In this document: piece after piece, positions 18,007 to 27,056 of the stretch
Position numbering within the stretch: position 1 is the stretch's first letter
Layout: each line of letters starts with the position of its first letter
NCBI RefSeq assembly: GCF_007004065.1
Contig: NZ_VFSV01000019.1
Coordinates: 984-61,160, forward strand
Reading direction: 5' to 3'
DNA length: 60,177 nt
Source: Palleronia caenipelagi
GTDB taxonomy: Bacteria; Pseudomonadota; Alphaproteobacteria; Rhodobacterales; Rhodobacteraceae
The notes under the pieces: generated by a model
The model's database searches: none
Seen by the model: the letters and a program-made list of their open reading frames with translations, nothing else
What the model was told of the DNA's origin: nothing
Program-made: the position numbers and the translations under genes

Positions 18007-18269
18007 AAAGAAAGCCGTGGCTGCGGCTTCGGTGCCTGCGGTGCAGGTGGCTTGAGGAGTGAAATCCGCTGCCCACCAAAAAGCAGCAGCGTAGCAAGGG
18101 CACGTTAAGGACAGGACGCTATCCCAAAGAGGAGCTTTTGCGGACGGATCAAACGTTTGTAGGGATGGAATACAACAATAGCGCCCGAAGTTGGGAGCGT
18201 TGCTCTGCCCAATCACCAACCGCCGCAACATGTGGATGGTAGGGCAAGCCGCGTGAGGAAATAAAAGCC
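18007..18269. other. Intergenic stretch between zwf and the Hint gene, no gene seen
   Basis: About 260 bp without a convincing gene. A minus-strand frame of 76 codons (18001-18231) ends inside the zwf promoter area and has an unusual Cys/Ala-rich make-up; I do not accept it. A purine-rich ribosome site (GTGAGGAAATAAAAGCC) for the Hint gene ends the region. It may contain a degenerate repeat. Confidence 0.4.
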
Positions 18270-19439
18270 ATGGCAGACTTCGTCAGAACGATCCTCTATC
18301 TCGGAAATCGGGCGGACGCAGATACCAGCGATATCTCACCCAATCTCAGCGTGGAAAATCCCGGCGCATTTCTCGGGGTCTACGGCAGTTCCGAGTTGCA
18401 GGTGACAACGGTGACACTGCGTGATCTCGAAGGCCTCCTGGATGGCGATCCAGCCAATAGCGTCATCGAGGAAAACGTTACCTTTTTTAACGATGGAAGT
18501 ATTTCAGACCCGGACTCAGAGGACCGGGTTATCTATGATATCGGTGCGGGTCAGGTCACCGTTCAGCTCGACAGCCTGCTGCTGGCGGATGTCACGCTGA
18601 CTCTGGGTGACAATTCGACACTGAGTTTCACCAATGTCGTCATCACTCAGATGACAAACGGAGACGTCTTCCTGAACGAGTTGCCCGGCGGCGATGAAAC
18701 CGCCTTTGACAATATCAATATTCAGTCCATCAACGTCACCGCCGTCAGAGACAATGCCTCCAATAACTTCGCCGGTTGGATCATCCCGCCTGATGTGGTG
18801 AATTTACAAATAGTCTGTTTTGCCCGCGGGACGATGATTCTTACCGATGCCGGAGAGGTGCCCGTAGAAAACCTCACAACCGGGGATCAGGTCCTCACGC
18901 TGGATCACGGATTCCGGCCCATCCGATGGATCTGCGACACGAGCGTCTGTCGGGTTGACCTCGCAGCCAATGATCGGCTTCGCCCCGTCATCATCCGCGC
19001 CGGTGCGCTGGGAAAGGGTCAACCGCGGACGGATTTGCGTGTGTCGCGACAGCACCGCATTCTGCTCCGCTCCGACGAAGCCCAAGATATGTTCGGATCT
19101 CAGGACGTGCTGTTGCCTGCCATCAAACTCGTCGGTCTGGACGGAATCTCAATCGACGAGGATTGCGAGGAAATTGAATACTGGCACATCCTGCTGGATA
19201 AGCACGAGATCATCTGGGCCAACGGAACACCCAGCGAAACCCTGTCCACGGGACCGGAGGCGATGAAGAGCTTCTCATTGGATGCGAGGCGCGAACTTGG
19301 TGAACTCTTTCCGGAGTTGTTCGCCGAGGGATGGACGCCGAGCCTTGCGAGACCCGTCCCGAAGGGTGGCGCGGCCATTCGCAGGGTCTTGCTGCCTCTC
19401 GAACAGGACTGCCAGTCCGTCAGCAACAGGCCGAACTGA
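18270..19439 (+). CDS. Hint (Hedgehog/intein)-domain protein
   Basis: A 389-residue protein. Residues 1-180 are an acidic, Asn/Thr/Asp-rich beta-type domain without recognised family. From Cys183 (CFARGTMILTDAGEVPVENL) a Hint_2-type domain follows: the nucleophile Cys, GDQVLTLDHGFRPIRWI, then VSRQHRILLRS with the expected conserved His, and EYWHILLDKHEIIWANG. Such proteins are numerous in Rhodobacterales, often extracellular, and may autoprocess at the Cys. No signal peptide is seen, so export, if any, is by a non-Sec route. The first half is noticeably less GC-rich than neighbours, hinting at acquisition. Confidence 0.85.
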   Translation: MADFVRTILYLGNRADADTSDISPNLSVENPGAFLGVYGSSELQVTTVTLRDLEGLLDGDPANSVIEENVTFFNDGSISDPDSEDRVIYDIGAGQVTVQLDSLLLADVTLTLGDNSTLSFTNVVITQMTNGDVFLNELPGGDETAFDNINIQSINVTAVRDNASNNFAGWIIPPDVVNLQIVCFARGTMILTDAGEVPVENLTTGDQVLTLDHGFRPIRWICDTSVCRVDLAANDRLRPVIIRAGALGKGQPRTDLRVSRQHRILLRSDEAQDMFGSQDVLLPAIKLVGLDGISIDEDCEEIEYWHILLDKHEIIWANGTPSETLSTGPEAMKSFSLDARRELGELFPELFAEGWTPSLARPVPKGGAAIRRVLLPLEQDCQSVSNRPN

Positions 19440-19444
19440 CCGGA

Positions 19445-20029
19445 TTAATCCTCAAGTTCCGCATCCCAATAGAGGTAGTCGCGCCACGTTGCGTGGAGGT
19501 GGTTGGGTGGGAACTTCCGGCCCATGTTTTTCAACTCTTCGGCTCCGGGGCGCCGGGGCGGGCGTCGCAGGGACAGGCCCGACTGACGCAAAGACCGCGA
19601 TCCCTTGGACAGATTGCAGGGAGAGCAGGCCGCCACGACGTTTTCCCAGCTTGTCCGCCCGCCCCTCGCGCGAGGTACCACGTGGTCAAAGGTCAGATCC
19701 CCTTTGGAGCCACAATACTGACACCGGAATTCGTCTCTTAAAAAAAGATTGAAGCGCGTGAAGGCCACGCGCTTCTGGGGTTTCACATAATCTTTGAGCA
19801 CGACCACAGACGGTATCCGGATCTCCGTCGATGGGCTGTGCACGACCGCATCGTATTCTGCGACGATGCTGACCCTGTCGAGAAACACCGCCTTGATCGC
19901 ATCCTGCCAGGGCCACAGAGAGAGAGGGTAATAAGAGAGTGGTCGATAATCCGCGTTCAAAACCAGCGCAGGATGATGCCTTACCCCACTTCGATCCCTG
20001 ACAAAGGCCTTGCGAAACTCGATATCCAT
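19445..20029 (-). CDS. HNH endonuclease family protein
   Basis: A 194-residue protein with a C-terminal HNH domain: CQYCGSKGDLTFDHVVPRAR, then GGRTSWENVVAACSPCN, so two zinc-binding CxxC pairs flank the DH catalytic region. The N-terminal part (ALVLNADYRPLSYYPLSLWPW) is the conserved lead of a widespread alphaproteobacterial HNH family encoded as a single chromosomal gene, not part of a restriction system. I use the ATG at 20029 (MDIEFRKAF); an in-frame ATG at 20050 is the alternative. It converges on the Hint gene with only 5 bp between stops. Confidence 0.85.
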   Translation of the reverse strand: MDIEFRKAFVRDRSGVRHHPALVLNADYRPLSYYPLSLWPWQDAIKAVFLDRVSIVAEYDAVVHSPSTEIRIPSVVVLKDYVKPQKRVAFTRFNLFLRDEFRCQYCGSKGDLTFDHVVPRARGGRTSWENVVAACSPCNLSKGSRSLRQSGLSLRRPPRRPGAEELKNMGRKFPPNHLHATWRDYLYWDAELED

Positions 20030-20372
20030 TATCCTAACCTGCCCGTCCATGCAGTTTGACAGGGGACCACGCCGGTCTCTGGCCCCGCGTCTCGTCTCAC
20101 TATATAGCGGCGCGGCAGCCCCGCAAGACTATAAGTTGTGACACCTCTGTAAACACACTCAAGGCCTGTGCCTATCCATTTCAGAACGACTGCTCTACTG
20201 CCGTCATTTTTTTGCTACTGCCGATGCTTTTGTCAGCTAACCCACCATATTGGGGCGACACAGCTCTTGAAACCGTCCTGTGATGGGCGTAAGGCGCGTG
20301 CTCAACTGATTATTCGGGGCACCGCCCCATCCACCCAGGGGGATCTGCCCCCAGCGAGACGAAGGACCTGGC
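20030..20372. other. Divergent intergenic region HNH / rpmF
   Basis: This 343-bp region contains the promoters of the HNH gene (minus) and of the rpmF operon (plus). A TATATA element at 20101-20106 could be a -10 box for either direction, but no good -35 is paired with it. The rpmF ribosome site GAAGGACCTGGC ends it. I see no small gene or structured RNA I can support. Confidence 0.4.
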
Positions 20373-20579
20373 ATGGCTGTCCCTCAGAATAAAGTCACCA
20401 AGTCGCGCCGCAATAAGCGCCGCGCCCACGATGCCCTCGTTCCGGGCAATCCCTCGGAATGCCCCAATTGTGGCGAGCTGAAGCGTCCGCACCACGTGTG
20501 CGGCGCTTGCGGTCACTACGCTGAGCGCGAAGTGATTGCGCAGGCTGACGAGATCGACCTCGACGACGACGCGGCCTGA
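20373..20579 (+). CDS. rpmF: 50S ribosomal protein L32
   Basis: A 68-residue L32 protein: [20 protein letters not shown] start and a zinc ribbon with CPNC (residues 30-33) and CGAC (43-46), so this is the zinc-binding form. It precedes plsX by 11 bp, the conserved order linking ribosome and lipid synthesis genes in bacteria. An acidic tail (EIDLDDDAA) ends the protein. Confidence 0.97.
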   Translation: MAVPQNKVTKSRRNKRRAHDALVPGNPSECPNCGELKRPHHVCGACGHYAEREVIAQADEIDLDDDAA

Positions 20580-20590
20580 GGCGCACGTCC

Positions 20591-21694
20591 ATGGCAGAGG
20601 CCGTGACAAAAGATGATAACGGGGCCGGCCAAAGCGCCGGCCCTATTGTCTTGTCAGTGGATGCTATGGGTGGAGACCGCGGCCCCGAAGCCGTGGTGGC
20701 GGGTCTTGCCAAAGCTGCTGGAAAGAATCCGTCACTGCGGTTTGTTCTTCACGGCCAGGAGGACGTGCTCAGCAAGCTCGTCCGCAAACGCAAAATCAGC
20801 CATATCACCGAGATCCGGCATTGCCCGGATGTCGTGACAATGAATGACAAGCCCTCGCATGTGCTCCGCAATGGCCAGGGCAGCTCGATGTGGTCTTGCA
20901 TCGAATCGGTCAAAGCAGGTGAGGCGAGCGCGGCCGTCAGTTGCGGCAACACCGGCGCTTTGATGCTGCTGTCGATGATCCGGCTCAAGCGGATCGAGGG
21001 GGTTCATCGTCCCGCCATCGCCTGCCTCTGGCCCTCCCTCAGCCCGTCCGGGTTCAACGTTGTGCTCGACGTGGGCGCCGACGTGAAAGCTGAACCCCGC
21101 GATTTACTCCATTACGCGCTCATGGGGTGCTCCTATGCCCGCAATGGGCAGGAAATCAGCCGCCCGCGGATCGGATTGCTGAATAACGGCACCGAAGAGC
21201 ATAAGGGCCGGGCTGAAATGAAAGAGGCCCACGACCTGATCTCAGCAGCCGCGAAGCAAGCTGATTTCGAGTTTGTCGGCTTCGTCGAAGGCGTGGATAT
21301 CTCAAGCGATCGGGTTGATGTCGTCGTAACCGATGGTTTCACCGGGAACGTTGCGCTGAAAACGGCCGAGGGCACGGCGAATATCATCAAGCATTTGCTG
21401 AAAGAGGCGTTCAAATTCTCTCCGCTCAGCCGGATCGCGGCACTCTTGGCCTATACCTCGATGAAGCGTCTGCAAAAGCGCATCGACCCCCGCAGGGTCA
21501 ATGGCGGAGTTTTTCTGGGCCTGACCGGCACCGTCATTAAGAGCCATGGATCCGCCGATGCGACGGGGGTTGCCGCTGCCGTTCATCTGGCCGAAAAGCT
21601 TGCTCAGAAAGATTTTAACAACCGTCTTGCATCCCGGCTCGCCGATGCGACGGCTTTGTTGGAAGCTGATGCGAACGGGGATGCTGAAACATGA
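20591..21694 (+). CDS. plsX: Phosphate acyltransferase PlsX
   Basis: A 367-residue enzyme making acyl-phosphate from acyl-ACP for phosphatidic acid synthesis at the inner membrane. Signatures: LSVDAMGGDRGPEAVVAGL near the N-terminus, SCGNTGALMLLSMIRLKRI, and DGFTGNVALKTAEGTA. Its stop overlaps the fabH start (ATGA), fitting coupled synthesis. Conserved operon rpmF-plsX-fabH. Confidence 0.96.
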   Translation: MAEAVTKDDNGAGQSAGPIVLSVDAMGGDRGPEAVVAGLAKAAGKNPSLRFVLHGQEDVLSKLVRKRKISHITEIRHCPDVVTMNDKPSHVLRNGQGSSMWSCIESVKAGEASAAVSCGNTGALMLLSMIRLKRIEGVHRPAIACLWPSLSPSGFNVVLDVGADVKAEPRDLLHYALMGCSYARNGQEISRPRIGLLNNGTEEHKGRAEMKEAHDLISAAAKQADFEFVGFVEGVDISSDRVDVVVTDGFTGNVALKTAEGTANIIKHLLKEAFKFSPLSRIAALLAYTSMKRLQKRIDPRRVNGGVFLGLTGTVIKSHGSADATGVAAAVHLAEKLAQKDFNNRLASRLADATALLEADANGDAET

Positions 21695-22665
21695 CAATGA
21701 CACGCGCGGTGGTCAGAGGTGTGGGGCACTACCTGCCCGAGCGTGTCATGGAAAACAGCGAGTTCGAGAGCTTTCTCGAGACCTCGGACGATTGGATACG
21801 GTCCCGTTCCGGCATTGAGCGGCGGCACATCGCCGCCGAAGGTGAAGCAACGTCGGATCTTGCAGCGAACGCCGCCCGGAATGCGCTCGCGATGGCTCGC
21901 CTTGACGCCTCAGACCTGGACGCGATCATCGTCGCCACATCGACCCCCGACCTTACCTTTCCATCAGCCGCGACCATGGTGCAGCATAAGATCGGTATGA
22001 CCGGGGGGTTTGCATTTGATGTACAGGCGGTCTGCGCGGGATTCGTCTTTGCCATGGCCAATGCCAATGCCCTGATCATTTCGGGACAGGCAAAACGCGT
22101 GCTGGTGATTGGCGCAGAGACCTTTAGCCGAATCCTCGACTGGACGGACCGGACGACCTGCGTCCTGTTTGGCGACGGCGCCGGGGCGGTGATTCTCGAA
22201 GCTGTGGAGAGCACAGGCGACAAGACGGATCGCGGCATTCTGGCCACCGATCTGAACTCTGACGGCTCCCAGCGGGAGATCCTCTACGTGGATGGCGGCG
22301 TCACAACCGGGACCACGGGCCATCTCCGTATGGAAGGGCGTGAAGTGTTTCGACATGCGGTGGAAAAACTTGCCTCGACCGCCCACACCGCCCTCGGCAA
22401 AGCTGGCCTCGACGATTCGGATGTGGACTGGATCGTGCCCCATCAAGCCAATTTGCGCATCATCACCGCCACCGCCCGCAAAATGGGATTGCCGATGGAG
22501 AATGTGGTTCTGACGGTTCAGGACCATGGCAACACGTCCGCCGCGTCGATCCCGCTGGCACTGTCGGTGGGATATGAACGCGGACAGATCAAAGAAGGCG
22601 ACCTGCTGGTGACCGAAGCGATCGGCGGTGGATTGGCTTGGGGCTCCGTCGTTCTCCGTTGGTAA
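21691..22665 (+). CDS. fabH: Beta-ketoacyl-ACP synthase III
   Basis: A 324-residue FabH that condenses acetyl-CoA with malonyl-ACP to start fatty acid synthesis. The catalytic triad is visible: Cys115 (DVQAVCAGF), His251 (IVPHQANLRI) and Asn281 (DHGNTSAAS). Overlaps plsX by 4 bp; an alternative start two codons downstream (MTRAVV) is possible. Confidence 0.96.
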   Translation: MTMTRAVVRGVGHYLPERVMENSEFESFLETSDDWIRSRSGIERRHIAAEGEATSDLAANAARNALAMARLDASDLDAIIVATSTPDLTFPSAATMVQHKIGMTGGFAFDVQAVCAGFVFAMANANALIISGQAKRVLVIGAETFSRILDWTDRTTCVLFGDGAGAVILEAVESTGDKTDRGILATDLNSDGSQREILYVDGGVTTGTTGHLRMEGREVFRHAVEKLASTAHTALGKAGLDDSDVDWIVPHQANLRIITATARKMGLPMENVVLTVQDHGNTSAASIPLALSVGYERGQIKEGDLLVTEAIGGGLAWGSVVLRW

Positions 22666-22754
22666 TTTTTCGCCTAAAAGGCGTCTTCGAGCGGCGAAAT
22701 GTTTGACACGCAGATACCGTTCTCGCAGTGTTTGTTATGTTTTTGGGGGATCGA

Positions 22755-23054
22755 ATGAGCAAGACGCTGACACGACTAGATTTAGCCGAGGCGGTCCACC
22801 GGGAAGTTGGCCTCAGCCGCAACGACTCTGCCGCTCTGGTTGAATCGGTACTGGGGTACATCTCCGATGCGCTGGTCGAAGGAGAGACGGTGAAACTCTC
22901 GTCCTTTGGAACCTTCTCCGTCCGCAGCAAATCGGCACGGGTTGGTCGAAATCCGAAAACCGGTGAAGAGGTTCCGATCGAACCGCGCCGGGTGCTGAGT
23001 TTTCGCCCATCCCATCTGATGCGCGACAGCGTTGCGCAAGGCAATCGGCGCTAG
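22755..23054 (+). CDS. ihfA: Integration host factor subunit alpha
   Basis: A 99-residue HU/IHF-fold DNA-bending protein ([19 protein letters not shown]), with the beta-arm segment [19 protein letters not shown] including the Pro that intercalates DNA. I chose the ATG at 22755, preceded by GGGGGATCGA; an in-frame ATG at 22728 has no ribosome site and adds non-family residues. It is followed without spacer by the MerR-type gene. Confidence 0.93.
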   Translation: MSKTLTRLDLAEAVHREVGLSRNDSAALVESVLGYISDALVEGETVKLSSFGTFSVRSKSARVGRNPKTGEEVPIEPRRVLSFRPSHLMRDSVAQGNRR

Positions 23055-23573
23055 ATGACAAAGTCCGCCGAGGCTTTCCGGACGATCAGTGAGGTCGCCG
23101 AGTGGCTCGGCACACCCACACATGTGCTGCGGTTCTGGGAAACCCGGTTCTCCCAGATCAAACCTGCCAAGCGCGCGGGGGGCCGGCGCTATTACCGTCC
23201 TGCTGATATGCAGCTCATCGGCGGGATCAAGAAACTCCTCCACGAGGACGGGCTCACCATCAAAGGTGTGCAAAAGATCCTCCGGGAGAAAGGTGTGGGC
23301 CACGTCATTGCACTTGCCCCGCCGCTCCCGGGTCAGGCCGCACAGGACGCAGAACATCAGGCCCCAGTCCACGGACACGATGACCTGCCGTCTCTGCCAC
23401 AGGTCTCCTCGCCCGTCTCAATTCCCTCGCTCGACACTGTGGTGGTTCCGCCGAGCCGGATTGCACCGCTGCTGATGATTGATTCTGCCTCACGACGCAC
23501 AGCACGGGACCGGATCGCCCTCATTGCAGACCGCGCGGCGGCGCTTGTGGAGCGGATGGATGGGCACCTCTGA
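23055..23573 (+). CDS. MerR-family transcriptional regulator
   Basis: A 172-residue protein with an N-terminal MerR winged helix ([20 protein letters not shown], then [17 protein letters not shown]) and a short dimerisation helix. The C-terminal half is Pro/Ser-rich and lacks metal-binding Cys, so it is not a metal-sensing MerR. The gene starts immediately after the ihfA stop. The pair ihfA-merR is conserved in alphaproteobacteria; its target is unknown to me. Confidence 0.85.
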   Translation: MTKSAEAFRTISEVAEWLGTPTHVLRFWETRFSQIKPAKRAGGRRYYRPADMQLIGGIKKLLHEDGLTIKGVQKILREKGVGHVIALAPPLPGQAAQDAEHQAPVHGHDDLPSLPQVSSPVSIPSLDTVVVPPSRIAPLLMIDSASRRTARDRIALIADRAAALVERMDGHL

Positions 23574-23651
23574 ATTCTCTTTCATCTCTGGCAAAAATTC
23601 GGCCTGCCCCCCCTTGCGACCCCCAGCCGTTTCGCTAAAAGAGCCCTCAGT

Positions 23652-23728
23652 CGGGCTATGGCGCAGCCTGGTAGCGCGTCCGTCTGGGGGACGGAAGGTC
23701 GCAGGTTCAAGTCCTGCTAGCCCGACCA
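23652..23728 (+). tRNA. tRNA-Pro (anticodon GGG)
   Basis: A 77-nt cloverleaf. Acceptor CGGGCTA pairs with TAGCCCG, discriminator A and encoded CCA follow. The D arm is GCGCAGCCTGGTAGCGC, the anticodon stem TCCGT/ACGGA encloses the loop CTGGGGG (anticodon GGG), and the T arm is GCAGGTTCAAGTCCTGC. It lies between the merR-type gene and dcd. Confidence 0.96.
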
Positions 23729-23762
23729 TTAGCTACCTTTATCGCCAAAATTGAAGGTCTCA

Positions 23763-24836
23763 ATGACCGGTGTTCTTCCTTCACAATCCATAAACGACCT
23801 GCTCGCTCAGGGCGTGATCCGCTGTGATGCGCAGCCACTCGAGGGTCAGGTACAACCCGCCTCGATGGACCTGCGCTTGGGAACCCGCGCCTACCGGGTG
23901 CGTGCATCGTTTCTGCCCGGTCCCGAGCGCAGCGTGCAGGAGTGTCTCGCGGATCTCTCGATGCATGAGATGGATCTGACCCCCGGCGCGATTCTGGAAA
24001 AGGGTTGCGTCTATCTCGTCCCGTTGATGGAACATCTCGCCCTGCCTGATGGATTGCGGGCCGTGGCCAATGCCAAAAGCTCTACGGGCCGCCTCGATCT
24101 ACTGACCCGTCTTGTGACCGATAGCGGCACTGAATTTGACCGTGTGCCGGACGCCTATGACGGGCCTCTCTACGCCGAAATCTGCCCACGCTCCTTTTCC
24201 GTGCTGGTCCGCCCCGGGATGCGCCTTAACCAGATTCGCTTTCGGAGAGGCAATGCTTTGCTCGATGATGCGGCTCTGGCAGAGCTGCACGCAGCTGAGG
24301 GGCTGGTCGACGGTCCCGCGATGATCGATGGCGGGCTTGCGTTTTCAGTGGATCTGAAGCCCACAGACAGCACCCTCGTCGGTTATCGGGCGAAACCCCA
24401 TGCAGGCGTGATCGACCTCGACCGCATCGGCGCATATGCGATCAATGATTTCTGGCAGGAGCTGCATTCCGAGGCCGGACGTATCATTCTCGATCCCGGC
24501 GCCTTCTACATCCTCGTAAGCCGCGAAGCAGTCACGATCCCTCCTGATTACGCAGCCGAAATGGCGCCGTACCTTGCGCTGGTCGGTGAATTCCGCGTCC
24601 ATTATGCAGGATTTTTCGATCCGGGTTTCGGTCATGCCGAGGCCGGGGGTGCCGGTGCCCGGGGTGTTTTGGAGGTCCGCTGCCACGAGGCGCCCTTCGT
24701 CCTCGAACACGGTCAGGTGGTGGGCCGATTGCTCTACGAACGGATGGAAGGCCGGCCCCAAGCGCTCTACGGCGCGGGATTGTCATCGAATTATCAGGGA
24801 CAGGGCCTGAAGCTCGCCAAGCAGTTCCGAATGTAG
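23763..24836 (+). CDS. dcd: dCTP deaminase, long alphaproteobacterial form
   Basis: A 357-residue 2'-deoxycytidine 5'-triphosphate deaminase, about twice the length of E. coli Dcd because it carries two dUTPase-like beta domains. The N-terminal repeat shows QPASMDLRLGTRAYRVRASF and ANAKSSTGRLDLLTRLVTD; the second repeat includes FRVHYAGFFDPGFGHAE. It makes dUTP for thymidylate synthesis. The ATG at 23763 follows GAAGG; a TTG four codons upstream is less likely. It lies 34 bp after the tRNA-Pro gene. Confidence 0.92.
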   Translation: MTGVLPSQSINDLLAQGVIRCDAQPLEGQVQPASMDLRLGTRAYRVRASFLPGPERSVQECLADLSMHEMDLTPGAILEKGCVYLVPLMEHLALPDGLRAVANAKSSTGRLDLLTRLVTDSGTEFDRVPDAYDGPLYAEICPRSFSVLVRPGMRLNQIRFRRGNALLDDAALAELHAAEGLVDGPAMIDGGLAFSVDLKPTDSTLVGYRAKPHAGVIDLDRIGAYAINDFWQELHSEAGRIILDPGAFYILVSREAVTIPPDYAAEMAPYLALVGEFRVHYAGFFDPGFGHAEAGGAGARGVLEVRCHEAPFVLEHGQVVGRLLYERMEGRPQALYGAGLSSNYQGQGLKLAKQFRM

Positions 24837-24840
24837 AAGC

Positions 24841-25995
24841 TCACTCGGCCGCGACAGCGCTGCCACGGGCGATCGACAGCCGCCGACGGCGCAGGGCGGT
24901 CTTGCGGATCTTCTCAACGCCTTTCAGATAGCTCCACACAAAGACAATGCCCAGAACCACGATCAGGGCCATCGAGACGAGCGGCGCGTTCCAGAACAGC
25001 ACCCCAAGCACGACCGGAAACACCACGAGCGGTAACAGGATCACCGTCGTCAGCGGATTCGACAGCTCGCGGCGCCGTTCTCCGAACCAGCCGAGCTCAA
25101 GCCCCCGCATGACGATCTGATGGACATGCATCCGATCTGCCCTCGTCGTGGACATGGCCTTGGTGCGCCGCCGATACATCGCCAGAAAAGTGTCCGCTAC
25201 GGGCCAGAAGAACAGTAGCCCCACCGAGACACCCGCAACCTCGGGCGACCGCAGCGCGATCACGATGCCAACCCAGGACAGGATATGCCCGATGGTGTAA
25301 GCGCCCGCATCGCCGAGAAAGATCCTCCCAAGCGGGAAGTTGAACACCAGAAAGCCCAAAAGCGCAGGAACCAGTCCCAGCGCCACCTGCACCATCAGCG
25401 GGTCACCGGCCTGATACGCAATCCCCGCCAACCCGAGTGCGACGGCAACGGCCGTGGTGCCGGCAAAACCGTTCACCCCGTCGATCAGATTGAACGCGTG
25501 ACAAACCCCGGAGGTCCAGATCGCCGTCCATACCAGCGCCAGCGGCAAGAACCCCAGAGCCCAGTCGAGGCCAGGCAGCCCGGTGTCAGTGATCCACCAA
25601 CCGCAAAGCGCCATCACCGTGCATGACGAAACAAACGCCCAGATCAGCCGCAGCGTCGGGGACACTTCCCAGCCCAAATCCTCAGCCAGACCAGCGAGAA
25701 AGGTCGGCAGCAGGCTCACAGAAAACAGGGTAGTAGCGGGCCGCACCTCTTCAGGCGCGAAAACCACCAGCGCCAGAGCCATAGAGGCCACCACACCGAT
25801 GCCGCCGATGCGGAGCGTTGGACGTGAATGGGCTGCCTGCACAGCTTTGTGATCGTCCCCGCGTCCAGAACGTGCGAGCACATGCCGCTTGCCCAGCAGG
25901 AGAAACCCGCAGATCATGAACGACACCATGAATAGAGTCATGTATGCGTGCAGCATCGCATTCCCGACAATCAGGGGTTTGGAAAACCAAACCAT
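24841..25995 (-). CDS. WecA/MraY-like undecaprenyl-phosphate sugar-1-phosphate transferase
   Basis: A 384-residue polytopic membrane protein of glycosyltransferase family 4. Key pieces: VNGFAGTTAVAVAL, the Asp motif FLGDAGAYTIGHIL, and the C-terminal HVHQIVMRGLELG loop typical of WecA-like enzymes. It likely links a sugar-1-phosphate to undecaprenyl phosphate for O-antigen or exopolysaccharide. No other polysaccharide gene is adjacent. The start could also be the ATG at 25956, which has a better ribosome site (CGGGA). Converges with dcd. Confidence 0.85.
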   Translation of the reverse strand: MVWFSKPLIVGNAMLHAYMTLFMVSFMICGFLLLGKRHVLARSGRGDDHKAVQAAHSRPTLRIGGIGVVASMALALVVFAPEEVRPATTLFSVSLLPTFLAGLAEDLGWEVSPTLRLIWAFVSSCTVMALCGWWITDTGLPGLDWALGFLPLALVWTAIWTSGVCHAFNLIDGVNGFAGTTAVAVALGLAGIAYQAGDPLMVQVALGLVPALLGFLVFNFPLGRIFLGDAGAYTIGHILSWVGIVIALRSPEVAGVSVGLLFFWPVADTFLAMYRRRTKAMSTTRADRMHVHQIVMRGLELGWFGERRRELSNPLTTVILLPLVVFPVVLGVLFWNAPLVSMALIVVLGIVFVWSYLKGVEKIRKTALRRRRLSIARGSAVAAE

Positions 25996-26169
25996 CAGTT
26001 AATTGCATTAACAGTTTTTCGTTTTTATTCAACTGCGCAGCCGAACTATAGCACAAGCTTGAGCAAAGTTGCGCCGGATTTTAATGATTTCAGCGCCCGG
26101 AATGTCAATCGAGATAGATCCAACAAAAATAGCACAGTGGCCTCCCGGCGCCGAGCCCAAGGCAGGCGG

Positions 26170-26391
26170 TCAGAACTTGCCCGCGCGCCGCCCCGCCCGC
26201 ATCGCTTTGCGCGCCCGCTTCCCTTGCTGGTTCGCCACCTGAGCCTGCTGGCGCTCTTCGGGGGTCATGTCTTCAGGGCGTTTGCCGGACGCCATTCGAG
26301 ACACCTGGTTGATTCCCGCGTTCACGCCCCGACGCATCAACTGCCGCATGATCATTCGGGTCGCCATGTTGATAATCTGATTCATGTTCAT
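26170..26391 (-). CDS. Small basic hypothetical protein after scpB
   Basis: A 73-residue, strongly basic protein (MNMNQIINMATRMIMRQLMR start, KRARKAMRAGRRAGKF end) with a central TPEERQQAQ segment. It overlaps the scpB stop by 4 bp and is the last gene of the argS-SPOR-nagZ-scpA-scpB series. The position is one where many Rhodobacterales carry a Tat gene, but this protein is not TatA. Function unknown; charge and position allow a nucleoid link, which is speculation. Confidence 0.7.
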   Translation of the reverse strand: MNMNQIINMATRMIMRQLMRRGVNAGINQVSRMASGKRPEDMTPEERQQAQVANQQGKRARKAMRAGRRAGKF

Positions 26392-27056
26392 GGGTCTTCC
26401 TCCGCGTCGGTTCCTTTGAACATATCGGATTGATCGGCCTCTTTGTCACCCCCCTCGCCCGAGGAGGTGTCCAAAGGACGCGACTGCAGGAGGCCAGCAG
26501 CCCGCAGCTCTTTGAGTCCCGGCAGGTCGCGCGCATTCTCCAATCCGAAATGATCGAGGAATTCCTGCGTGACCACGAAGGTCACCGGTCGTCCAGGCGT
26601 CATCCGCCGCCGACCCACCCGGATCCACTCCAGTTCCAGAAGTTGATCGAGCGTTCCCCGACCGACCGCGACGCCCCTGATCTCCTCGATCTCCGCCCGG
26701 GTGCAGGGCTGGTGATAGGCGATGATGGCCAACGTTTCGATGGCCGCGCGGCTGAGCTTGCGGGTCTCGGTGCTCTCACGGCTCATAAGATAGCCAAGAT
26801 CGGGCGCCGTGCGGATCGCCCATGCTTCACCCACGGGAACCACCCTGACACCGCGGCCCTCGTAGCGCTGTCTGAGGCGCACCACTGCCAGCGCGCCGTC
26901 GGCGCCATGGGGCATTCGCGCGTTCATCTCCGCCACCGACACCGGCGCCACTGAGGCAAACAGGATCGCCTCGACCATTCGCTCCTGCTCGGGCAGGGAT
27001 GGAGCATCGAAGAGCGGCGGCTCTTTGTTCTGGTCATCCTCGGGGTGGTCAGTCAT
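26388..27056 (-). CDS. scpB: Segregation and condensation protein B
   Basis: A 222-residue ScpB with two winged-helix domains; the typical segments MVEAILFASVAPVSVAEM, YHQPCTRAEIEEIRGV and TPGRPVTFVVTQEFLDHFGL are visible. ScpB with ScpA bridges SMC heads in chromosome condensation. Overlaps scpA by 8 bp. Confidence 0.94.
   Translation of the reverse strand: MTDHPEDDQNKEPPLFDAPSLPEQERMVEAILFASVAPVSVAEMNARMPHGADGALAVVRLRQRYEGRGVRVVPVGEAWAIRTAPDLGYLMSRESTETRKLSRAAIETLAIIAYHQPCTRAEIEEIRGVAVGRGTLDQLLELEWIRVGRRRMTPGRPVTFVVTQEFLDHFGLENARDLPGLKELRAAGLLQSRPLDTSSGEGGDKEADQSDMFKGTDAEEDP

Noticed and set aside
18001-18231. 76-codon minus-strand frame upstream of zwf
   Set aside because: It overlaps the candidate zwf operator, has odd Cys/Ala/Trp content and no ribosome site or homologue I know.
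19445-20029. HNH nuclease as part of a restriction or homing system
   Set aside because: No methyltransferase or intron is nearby, and the protein matches a conserved single-gene alphaproteobacterial family.
20101-20106. TATATA as a defined -10 box for rpmF or the HNH gene
   Set aside because: No -35 element at a usable distance on either strand.
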